From Chamaecyparis obtusa (Eukaryota > Streptophyta > Pinopsida > Cupressales > Cupressaceae), in the NCBI GenBank assembly GCA_027943335.1, contig BSBK01002053.1, forward strand, positions 1,178,001 through 1,242,000: a stretch of 64,000 nucleotides of DNA, in the 5' to 3' direction. The first letter of the stretch is position 1. Each line of letters begins with the position of its first letter. Shown piece by piece: positions 1 to 10,074 of the stretch. The position numbers and the translations under genes are program-made. The notes below the pieces were generated by a model, which was not told the DNA's origin, searched no databases, and saw only the letters and a program-made list of their open reading frames with translations.

Positions 1-2235
1 ACCATTATAGTTTGATCCACATATACCTTCGTGGACTTCCTCTAATGCACATTGAGACTCTTCCTATTCTAAACATCTAAGGAGTGTACCATCTAGACCT
101 CATTTTTACAAATCATGACCAATGATGACATACTGAGATGCATTTCAGATAAGGTATCATTTCTCATGGCAGTTAAAGGTATCGGGAATGATTTGATCTT
201 GGAGATAGGATAAAAGGTTTTTGTATCAGGATGAATCATGACCAAAAAAAGTGCAGATCATGTGGGTTTTAGGGTAAGCATATGCAGGATAAGATAGTTT
301 TTCCACTAGGAACTCATAGTGTAGCTCATGTTCAGGCTGCTATAGTAAACTAGATAGCATTTCCATAATATCGACAACCTTGTTCTCTATTTTAGGAATT
401 TTTTCAAAGGTGATAGATATGAAATATTTCTTTAGATCATATAACATTCTCTTGTATGGGATTAGCTTTCCATCTTTCATTTGATACACATCATTGACTT
501 GGTGTATTACAAGTTGTGAGTCTCCATGAATGTGTAGTTCTATTACTCTTCACTTAATTTCTATCTTCATGCCATTAAGAAGGGCTTCATATTCAACAAT
601 ATTGTTTGTGCAAGGAAACTTGATTCTGAATGCTTTAGGGATTGAGTATCCTTGAGGAGTGATGAACAATATGCCTACTCCAGATCCATTCTGTGTATAG
701 GAGCCATCAAAGAATAACTTCCATGCTCTAGAAGAAAGATTCATGATAGAGGAATTTGGGAATTCCATTTGCATTGGTGTATCATCAAACAGAGGTGCAT
801 TATCTAGTTGATCTACAATTACTTGGCCCTTGATAGCTTTTCTTTCAACATATTCAATGTCAAATTCACTTAATAGCATCACCCATTTAGCTAACCTACC
901 TGTGAGGGAAGCTTTGCTTAGGAGGTACTTTAGTGGATCAATCTTAGCTACCAAATGTGTGGTATGAGCTAACATGTAGTGTCTCAATTTATGTGATGCA
1001 AAGATCACATCTAGACAAGCTTTCTCAATCATTGAATAGTTCTTCTCATATGCTAGTAATGTTCTATTGATGTAGTATATAGATCTTTCCTTCTTGTTCT
1101 CATCACGTTGTGCTAGTAATGCCCCCAGTGATGTATCTATGGCGGAGACATATAAGATAAATGGCTTCCCTTGTATAGGAGGCTTCAAAATAGGAGGATT
1201 TGATAGATATTTCTTGATATGGTCAAAGTTCTTTTCACATTTCTCATTGCATGCAAAGGTCACACCTTTATGTAATGTCTTTGTGAAAGGCTATGATATG
1301 TCTACAAGTTGTGGTATGAAGCATCTAATAGATTGTACTCTCCCTTATAATGTTCTTATTTGACTGATATTCTTGGGAGGTTGAATCTCCATGATAGCTT
1401 TGACCTTAGCTGGATCTACTTCAATTCCTTTCTTTGAAACAATGTAGCCTAAGAGCTTTCCAGAAGTGACACCAAAAGCACACTTCTTAGGGTTCGGTCT
1501 AAGACTAATCTTCTCCATCCAATCTAGTATTTTTCTCAAATCATTTAGATGTTCAGATCTTATCATAGATTTTGCTAAAGTATCATCAACATAATCCTCC
1601 ATAGTTCGATGCATCATGTCATGAAAAATAGACGTCATAGCTCATTGATATGTAGCACCAGCATTGTTAAGCCTAAATGGCATGACATTCCAATAGAAGG
1701 TACCCCACACACATGTGAAAGAATTTTTCTCTTCATCTTCTGGAGAAATTTTTATTTGGTTGTATCCAAAAAAACCATCCATCAAAGAATACATCTCAAA
1801 GCCCGCAGTCATGTCCACTATCATATCAATATTAGGTAATGGAAAATCATCCTTAGGGCATGCTTTGTTTACATCTCTAAAATATGTGCACACTCTGATT
1901 GATTTATCTAGTTTAGAAATAGGTACAATATTAGAGATCCATTCAACATAGTTAATAACACTAATGAATCTAGATTTTACTAGTTTCTCTAATTCAGCTT
2001 TGACCAAGAGTGCAACATGTGGATGCATCTTTCTTAATTTTTGCTTAACAAATTTGACCCCTGGAGCTATAGATAAATGGTGCATTATAAGGTCAAGATC
2101 CAACCCTGGCATATCTGAATATTTCCATGCAAATTTGATCTTCTTTTTTGTTAGGAATGTGGTAAATTTTTGTTTTTCTTCTTCTGATAAGGATTGTGCT
2201 ACATGGATCAAATGTGGTTCTTCTGCTATTCCCAA
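1..2235 (-). pseudogene. Copy 1 pol: reverse transcriptase, RNase H, second RNase H, start of integrase (broken)
   Basis: This is the decayed pol part of the copy 1 polyprotein. From the high end: the RT N-terminal region (about 2235-1642, with a KMHPHVALLVKAELEKL segment and an NNAGATYQ segment), the catalytic YVDD (1582-1593), the RT-linked RNase H (about 1263-900) and the archaeal-type RNase H (about 700-500, FFDGSYTQNGSG). Below 500 it runs into the integrase zinc-binding region, which is cut by the window edge. Several stops and frame changes interrupt it. In the intact relative the RNase H, aRNH and integrase follow RT in this same order; a second RNase H after the RT-linked one is the mark of the Tat group. 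It is non-functional. Only minus-strand reading gives homology; the plus-strand frames here are shadows. Confidence 0.9.
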
Positions 2236-3700
2236 GTTGATAGATTGAGTGGGCTCAATTAGTACTGGAGATCTATCCTATAAATGACTCGAAAGGACAT
2301 CAAATATCTCATCCTTGGGAAGCTCGGAGAGGTTTTCACCCTTGAATACATCTTATTTATTTACTTTTGTAGGTTTTGAGACTGCCACAAAGTGGTCTTC
2401 ACCCTTAGAACTCCTTTTATTTTTATTCTTACTTTTATTCTTTTGACTAAGATACTTGATGTCTAACTCTGTCATACTAACGCACGGTTCACTAATATAA
2501 GTCATCATAGGCTCAACTACATTGAGGTAGCAAGCAAGGGAATAGTCATTTGGAAAAGTATAGATACCTTGGCTAAGATTCATGGAGGTTTGGTTAAGAA
2601 GTTCAAGATGTTGGATAGTCAAAGCGGTGAAAGATTGGAAAATAGTGTTTACGGATATGGATCTATCATCATTGGTCCTAACCCAACTCTCAAGTTTGAA
2701 GGTGATATTACAACTCAAAATGTTCAATTTGTGAATAGGCTCAATGTCATTATGGGAGTCCACTTCAGCTATTGGTGGATCAGACTTGTTAAGTTCATTA
2801 TTTTTCTCTAGACTTACATTGGGTTTAGGTGCATATTGGTGAACAACATCAATATGTTTTTCTATGATAAGCTCATCTTCCTCTGGAATGGCTCCCCATT
2901 CATAGTCATTTGATTCCTCATCTATGCCTCTAGGAAATTTGAGAATGTGTGTAAAGTCAGGATGAATACCCCAAGAAGGGTTACCCTCATATTCTAATTT
3001 GAATTCATACTCATGGGAATCTATTTCAGAATAAATACCACCTTCTTCTTTGTTTGTTTGATTGCCTTCAAGATCAGCTGGTTCTTGTGGTGCAACTATC
3101 TCTTGTTCTATATTAGGTTCTTATGTTTCTACTACATTGATTATTTTTACTAGATCATCTTCAGCTTCAAGGAGGTCTTTTATTTCTTTAGTCAAACACT
3201 CATAAGTAATGAGCTCATCTGTGGTGTTTGAATCATCACTGTCATATTGTTCATTTGTTTCTTCCTTTAGTTGATTTTCTTTGGATGACTCAATCTCTTC
3301 TAAGACATGTGGGGAGTTATTTCTAAGATAGAAAGGATTATTCTTATATCCTAGGCCTACTGTATCATTATTTATTTGACCATGGTGGTCAAGAGGTGAT
3401 AGAATACCCTTACCTTGTAGTCCTAGAGGTCCTTTTCTAGTATATCCCATTTCTGTGATCAATTTGTTCCTTGGTCCGTATGACTTTTGAGGAATTTTTC
3501 TTGAAGTGGAGTCACATTTATGGACTGATTGGGATTGACACTCATCCTTGTATAACCATGCAAGCATAGCTTCTTCTTCCTCAAACTCTTGTTTAGATAC
3601 TTGTTCTGTGACAAAGCTTCCATTGAATATGACCTAGGATTCTTTAGCTATAGGTTTCACTTTGTCAGAAAGTTGTCCATAAGATTTAGGGGACAATGGG
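2236..3700 (-). pseudogene. Copy 1 G-patch domain and acidic linker between protease and RT (broken)
   Basis: The segment between protease and RT in the copy 1 polyprotein. A G-patch-like stretch lies at 3340-3483 (SYGPRNKLITEMGY, then KGPLGLQGKG and TVGLGY). Its glycine spacing matches copies 2 and 3. Downstream on the minus strand are acidic, Ser/Asp/Glu-rich stretches (NEQYDSDDSNTTDEL) and a lysine-rich patch (KNKSKNKNKRSSKGED, about 2390-2450). The frame is broken several times. G-patch domains in other systems bind nucleic acid or activate helicases; here the role is unknown. Homology to copy 3 is clear; the domain name rests on motif spacing alone. Confidence 0.7.
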
Positions 3701-3810
3701 AGAGATATGAGAGATAAAATAGGTTCCATTGTGTATTCTCCCATACCATTATCTTTGATTTTTACTTCTTTAGCAATGTCTTCTACTTTAGATGTTGAAG
3801 CAATATCTGA

Positions 3811-4344
3811 CTACTTAGCAGAAGATTCTCTATTATTAGGAACAAGTTTATCAGCACTTTCTTTCAAAGCATTGCAAGTTGTATATAGGTTAGCTGGAAT
3901 TGTCACCTCTACTCCTTCATAAGGAAATTTCACACATTGATGGTATATGGAAGGAATAGATTTCATTTCATGTATCCAAGGTCTCCCTAGAAGGATGTTG
4001 TAAGCCAAAGGTAGATCAAGAACTTGACATATGGTGTCTCTGATAATGGGTCCTATTCTAATAGGTAAGACAATAGTTCCCTGGGAAGATCTTTCTTGCT
4101 CATCATATAGTTTGATAGTTATCTTCTTCTTAGGATCAATGGTAGCTTTAGATAATCCCAATTGTGTGATCAAGATGTAAGAATAAATGTTGAGACCAGC
4201 ACCTCCATCTATCAACATGCGTTTGACACGATGGTTTTGGATCAAGACTTCAATGTGCAAGGGTTGGTTATGCGGATGACTCAAGGAATTATCATCTTCC
4301 TCTAAAAAGTAGATATACTGTGGAGATGTGAGATGACCAACCAT
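3811..4344 (-). pseudogene. Copy 1 retroviral-type aspartic protease region
   Basis: Aspartic protease segment of the copy 1 polyprotein, open for 177 codons. The catalytic motif reads LIDGGAGLNIYSY (DGGA in place of the usual DSGA), and the later hydrophobic ILLGRPWIHEM motif typical of gypsy proteases is present. The protease would cut the polyprotein into Gag and Pol products. A stop separates it from gag at 4345-4347, where the intact copy is open. The DGGAG form is shared by copies 2 and 3, so it is a family trait rather than damage. Confidence 0.85.
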
Positions 4345-4347
4345 AGC

Positions 4348-6432
4348 CTAGAATTTGTCTAAATCAAGGTTGTCAAGAACATTGGATCCAAGTAGAGCTT
4401 TGTCTAGAATGGCTCTATGAGCTGGAGATATTCGAAGCAACTCAAACATAGAGATTTTTGCATTTGTATGATGGAGTTGTTGAGCAATATTGTATGATGT
4501 AGGCCTTGTGTCTTTAGGATTTGAAGATTTAGAGGTAGCCTTTTTTTTAGAAGCAGATGAAAGATTGAAAGGCATCTTAGGGATATTTGATGAATCTGGG
4601 ATTTTCCCTTGTAGATGTGCCTGAGCTTGTGATCGAGTAACTGTGTTAGCTGATTGATTATCTCTATCTCTTCTTACAATTTTGATGACATTGCAACTTT
4701 CAGATAGGCATGGTTCAACCATATTGATGACATCATTGTTTCCAAAGTAGGCATAATTGACTTTAGCACCCATATTAGGCTGAGAAGAAGAATCTTCTTT
4801 ACCATGTTTCAGCTCTGTGAATGTTGTATGATCATTATTTCTCTTATGATTGTCAATCATGATTTCTCCATTATCAATTTTGTCTTGTATGATATGTTTC
4901 AATTGTACGCAATTATTGGTTTTATGACCCTTATTATGATGCAAGTCACATAAACCATTATGTCTCCACCATTTTGGTTTAGGTTCAGGATCAAAGACTT
5001 TTATCTTAGGAAAGTAAATGATGTTGTTATCCAATAGAGTTTTCATGGCCAATTCCAAGGACTCTCTAAGAGGAGTGAATTTTCAATTAGGATCTATAGC
5101 CCAAGGTTTGTAAGGAGATGGCTTCTTGTTAGATTTTTTTTCTTTAGCTTTAGAAGCTTTGATGGCTTGGGTACCAATAGTGAGATTGAAAGCGGGTGCC
5201 TTAGATGGGGCACAGATATTATCAACAACGTCATCTATGACAACACCTTTATTCTTGTTCCAGTTTTTGCCTTTGTCTTTAGAACTAGATCCAGATTCAT
5301 ACTTGTCCTTTTGAAGTGATATGTCTCCTATTTGTACAAGTAATTTCTCAATTTTAATTGCATTTTCTACCATCTTATCAAAGGATGTATGATTTTGCAT
5401 TTGCAAATGGTAGTTAAGTTCTAGAACAAGATTGTTGATGAAGATTTCTAGCTTCTTAGTTTTTGGAATGGGTCTAGCATATAGAGAAAATTTCCTCCAT
5501 CGTTTGACAAAAGTTAGGAATGGTTCTCCTAAGTTCTATTTCAAATTGTAGATGTCGATCATGGTGACTAGATGTTGGATGTTGTAGAAGTATTGTTGGT
5601 AGAACAGTTTGATTAACTCCTCAAAAATTTTGATAGTAGGGGGCATTTTTTAGAACCAATGAATAGCTGACCCTCCCAGACATTGAGGGAAAAGATGCAT
5701 TAAGTAGGTTGGTTCATGAATGAACTCCATAGATTAAGTATAGAATTCTCTAACATGATCTTGAGGATCAGAGCTTCCATCATACTTATCATATTTAGGT
5801 ATTTCCACTCGCTTAGGGAATGGAAACATGTACAAGTCTTTATCAAATGGAAAAGGGCATAGAACTTCCATGGAGAACTCCTTAGGTTCCTTTTCTTTTT
5901 CAAGTTTTTTAAGTTTGACTTGCATGGCATGCATCTATTTCATCATAGCAGTGATTGGAGTTTCTTCCTCATGCATAATGATATCTTCAACATTAAAGTT
6001 GGGAGGAAGTTTAGCCCCTTGATGAGCTAACTCTAGAAAGTATGTTTCTCTATCTTCCTTCAAGAAATGCCTCATCATTTTCTTGAAGTCATCATCATTT
6101 TGATATCAAGCAATTTCAGAAGGTGTGGGTTCTTGATCCGCACCATGTTGAGAGTGATGTCCTTGAGACCCGTGATGTGTCCCTCCTTGAGACATGTTAG
6201 GAGTTTTAGGACTCCCTAGGATAGATTGATGTAGAGATTGTTGATTGACTCCTTGGATTGATGGAGGAGGGGGTATATAACTAGTTTTTAATCAAAAATT
6301 GCCAAGACCATTGTCTTTGTAAAGACCTAAATTGTAGAGTTCATTAAAGGTTGGACCCATGTGAGTAGACAGAGGTAAGGTATGAGGTTCTTCTCCATAT
6401 TTCTTATGTGAAGATGCTCTAGTTTCCACCAT
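4348..6432 (-). pseudogene. Copy 1 gag (broken)
   Basis: Decayed gag of copy 1. The start at 6432 begins with MVETRAS, the same start as copies 2 and 3. The Gag core lies around 5930-5400. The zinc knuckle is at 4909-4950 and reads CDLHHNKGHKTNNC, a C-x2-H-x4-H-x4-C arrangement with His in place of the second Cys. Stops break the frame at several places, for instance before MHAMQ at 5934 where copy 3 has Gln. Gag would form the particle and bind the element RNA through the knuckle. Confidence 0.88.
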
Positions 6433-7757
6433 TAACCTTGGGTGAAGCAAGAGAGTAAGATGAAGACAACTAAAGAATGACTTGATTCAAGAAGATCGAA
6501 TGACGCAACCTTGTCAAGATTGAACTGATTGAAGATTAGATTAGATGTAAATGAAGGATAATGTGTCATAATAGTATGGGTAGACACCCAAAAGGTGGCG
6601 AGCACAAGCTCACAACACTTAGTCATTTTGTATGAAGACTTAATTTGAAGATAATTTTGACAAGGTTTTGACACAAGATGAAAAAGACTCAAATTGATAA
6701 ATTAGAAGGCTATATCAGACTCAAGAGACCACTTTAGGTAAATGATCAAATTCTTTCTAGTTTCTACTATGTTCCTGACATGGTGAATGTTTTGATAAAA
6801 TATGGAAATAGGCTGTAAAAATTGAATTTATGACAAATTTGACAAGTCTCTGACAACTTTTTCAAAATTCTCAAATGAGTTTCCACGGGCTTGTATGACA
6901 CTGGTATGCTCTCAAACAACAATTGACAAGACTCGTATGATGATTGCTACTAGGGATAATGTTCTTTTGATTTCTAGTGACAACACTCATACAACACAAT
7001 ACTGACTCTCGTACGACAATATAGGGGTTTTAAAATGACTTTTGCTCAAGACTCGTATGAAAATCTAAGACTATGGGATGACTTTTGACTCTAGAGAGGA
7101 ATTTTGCTTTAGATTTTATAATTTTTAGGCTTTCGATTTCTGATTTTTGGCAAAGTTTTATGTCCAGTTTTGAAGATCTGTGTAATAGTCTGTCTCAAAA
7201 CCAAGTAGATATCAAGCACACAAAATAGTAAGCAAGGGAAGCAAGCAATCATCTGAAAATAATGAACAAGGGAAAAAAGCAACCTTCCGCATGAACAAGC
7301 AATAGGGACTTAATATGCTAATCCCTAGGAGTGCTATTTGTGTATGTTCCAAAAAGTTTTTCAATAATGCACATATTCCTAGAAAATGAAAAATTGGCCT
7401 CGCTAAGGTTTGTAGTAATGGTCTAACTCTACAACTTTTGTGATCTCAAGAGGGCGAACTCCAATCCAGGCACACTGAGGTTTTGACATAGTCCGAGAAT
7501 TTAATCAATCAGGATCTGCGAGGGAGATCTGACAGCCCAACAAGAGACCACACCTGTAAATATTTCCTCCACAAGGACATTTATATAGCAGCTACTACTA
7601 CCACGGTGAAAATGGCTATTACTGCTTGAGGTTCCATCCATGTGGTTGACCCAATTAAGGGAATGTCCACTATAGTTAACCCTCTCTAAAGGTGACTCAC
7701 AAAAGATACCACAGGGGGACTAGATTGAATTCAAGGATCTAGGTTTTTGGTACCATC
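6433..7757 (-). other. Copy 1 untranslated leader, part 1
   Basis: This is the noncoding leader between gag and the point where copy 2 is inserted. No supported ORF is present. It contains short motifs of the type ACTCGTACGAC in mutated forms (for instance near 6931, 6984, 7008-7017 and 7052). It also shares with copies 2 and 3 a stretch about ticking off phrases such as GCTAATCCCTAGGAGTGCTA (7318). The leader resumes at 46141. Confidence 0.75.
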
Positions 7758-9024
7758 TGTGTGTGTGAATTCTGTACCTAGCTATAGACATAACACTTTA
7801 GTAAAACATTAGAGGTTAGTTTAAAATCAAAATCTTGCAGTGAAATGAAAACCAATCTAACTAGGCAATTTACTGCCTTCTAGTAGATGCGAGTATGTAT
7901 TCTCAGATTGGACCGAGATCAGTGACCTTGACGACACCTAAACGAAGGATTTGAATGTAGAATCTAGATATGAGATGAATGCAAATTAATCTATATTTTT
8001 GGATTTTCTATGCAATAAGATGAAATAAATTGATATGAATCTATTCTAGATGAAAAACTGATATGCAAATTAAGCTACAATGATATGCTAAATATGAAAC
8101 TAAAATGAAAAGATTGATGTCACAAAAGTCGTTAATTCACAAAGAAGCTTCAATTCTTCAGATATCAATTCACCAGCATGATTGTGCAAATTCTATGGAT
8201 TGATTTTGGCAGAGTAAGTATGCAACTTGTGAGATGATTTGTGAAGAGCTGGGCCTTGATTTTATAGAAATTCAGAGCTTTGGAGGTGCATGGAAAAAGC
8301 CATAAATCACTCTAGTTGATTTTTGAGTCAACAAGGAATTAAAGATAGTTAAGTCACAAAAAATCATGCAAAAACAACTTTTTTGATTTAAATCAGAAGT
8401 TGAGATCAACTTTCAACTCAAAAGAGAGTTGAGTTTATTTTTAAAACAACTTGAATTGATTTCTTGATTTAAAGTTTAACTGCTTTTTGGATGTGCGTAA
8501 TTAATTATGAATTAAATAAATAAATAAAGTGATTTATCCTCAACTTAATTGATTTAAAAATAAAATAATTGATTTATGGGTTAATCAATTATTAAATCAA
8601 ACTTTTATTCAAAAACTATATTATTAAATTTGACAATTGACATTAATTAATTAAATAAGAATTTAATCAATTAGTCATAAGATATTTGATTTATTGTCAA
8701 AATGAAATAATACAATTTAGAAATAAATATAATTCAATCCAATTAAATAATTAAGTGGCAGTATTAAATCTATATAATTAAATATTCAAAATATTCAATT
8801 AATCAAACTTTAGGATAAATAGGATTTATCACCAAATAATCATTAAATTGAAGATAATTAGGATAAATAGGAATAAAGAATATTCCCTGATGCAGAATTT
8901 AGATTAATCAATTAAGATTCGATAATGTGTAGATGTGCCTTAGGTTAGGACTTTGATGTTGATTTCATTCGATGTGTCAATATAGGAGATTAATGAATGT
9001 ATAGCCCATTTTTGGGGTATTACA
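7758..9024 (-). repeat. 3' LTR of copy 2
   Basis: On the plus strand it runs from TGTGTGTGTGAATTC to GGGGTATTACA, giving TG...CA ends, 1267 bp. It is very AT-rich in its second half. The polypurine tract abuts its high-coordinate end, so this is a 3' LTR for a minus-strand element. Its closest match is the split LTR at 27342-28278 plus 45845-46135. Confidence 0.9.
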
Positions 9025-9069
9025 TTTTGCCCCTCTTTGAACTGTTGTGCAAAGTGCAGTGGTTCAAAG
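9025..9069 (-). promoter_or_regulatory. Copy 2 polypurine tract and adjacent hairpin
   Basis: The minus strand reads AAAGAGGGGCAAAA directly before the LTR end TGTAATACC, a polypurine tract that primes plus-strand synthesis. Overlapping it is an inverted repeat with arms CTTTGAA (9035-9041) and TTCAAAG (9063-9069). The hairpin is conserved in copies 3 and 4. Confidence 0.8.
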
Positions 9070-9709
9070 ACAGTCTGTGCATGATGTTGAAACTAATGAT
9101 TGAAATTGATATTGATATGAAATAGAAACTGATTGAAATTGCTATGAAGATAATAGGTCCCAAATGACCAAAGATAATGTTAACTATAATAGCAAATGAA
9201 CCGATGATTGCGAAGAAGTGTCAAAAAAATCTGATTCTAAACCTTATGATTGCGAAGAAGTGAGTGAACGATTCTAGACTTGATTGTCAATAAGAATCAC
9301 ATTGGTATCACATTTGAACCCTTCAGTTATGAAGAACCAAGGAAATAACACTAATGAACCTATGGTTACAAAAGATTGATATAGTTTACAAGATTAGGAG
9401 AATACCAGATTGATATGGATCTCGATGAATCTGATATGCCCCGAGTGATGATTGATTTGCCCCAAGCGATGAGGTATTTTTGATGAATCAGTAACTAGAT
9501 GTGGTTGTTGTCTTGATTACTGAGGAAAGATATGATTTCAAATTTAGATTATAGACTTTGAATGATGTGTAATACCATGCCCTCTTCAGGATTAAAATTG
9601 AAATCTGACAAGAAAAGTTAGTGTTGAATAGCATGTTAATTGATTTGAGAAGTGGTTATACACATTTGAGAACGCGTTCTACATTTTTTGAGGGTCCAAA
9701 AGACTAAGT

Positions 9710-9745
9710 TTGACTAGGTGTGACCATGAGTTGACCATGGTTAAC
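9710..9745 (+). promoter_or_regulatory. Phased TTGAC array (W-box-like), copy 2
   Basis: TTGAC or one-base variants start at 9710, 9720, 9731 and 9741, spaced 10, 11 and 10 bp. Two of the four are mutated here (GTGAC, TTAAC); all four are intact in copies 3 and 4. WRKY factors bind TTGAC(C/T). The array lies about 250 bp upstream of the PMD TATA box. A regulatory role is inferred. Confidence 0.45.
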
Positions 9746-9995
9746 CAAGTTGAAATTTCAATAGTTTGATGTAAGATAATCAGTTAAGTTGAATACTAGA
9801 TTTCTGTGATTATTAAAGGTCGATTATGCAAGCAGTAGGCCGTCCTGGGTCTGAAAATTTTAAATTGTGATTTTGACATAGGAAATTATCTTAGATTTTG
9901 ATTTAGATCTCGAAACTGGATTTAGAACGTCGAAATTAGCTAGGGTTGCAATTTTCATGAAAAACAGAGCACTTTGTGAAAATTAGGTCAAAACT

Positions 9996-10003
9996 TATAT
10001 AAA
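9996..10003 (+). promoter_or_regulatory. TATA box of the antisense PMD gene
   Basis: TATATAAA followed by GGCC lies 72 bp upstream of the ATG at 10075. That leaves room for a start of transcription near 10030 and a short 5' UTR. It faces the plus strand, opposite to the host retrotransposon. Confidence 0.5.
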
Positions 10004-10074
10004 GGCCGGAAGGGTCATTTTCAATTCATTTCAACCTTTTGACTTTAGAAATCTTGTGGAGCCCTCTGAGAAAA

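Larger units (their letters stand above)
1..7757 (-). mobile_element. Tat-like Ty3/gypsy LTR retrotransposon copy 1, gag-pol side
   Basis: This is the left part of the oldest element of the nest, read on the minus strand: leader (6433-7757), gag, protease, G-patch/linker, reverse transcriptase, RNases H and the start of integrase. It is collinear with intact copy 3: position 1 corresponds to about 33884 and 6432 to 40332, with no large indel. The element continues at 46141-48409, because copy 2 is inserted after 7757. The bases 7753-7757 (CCATC) and 46136-46140 (CTATC) look like the copy 2 target duplication with one transition. The 3' LTR of copy 1 lies outside the window to the left. Confidence 0.9.

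Noticed and set aside
7750..7758. A deletion in copy 1 removing its PBS
   Set aside because: The missing leader, PBS and LTR are found at 46141-48409; copy 2 is simply inserted there.
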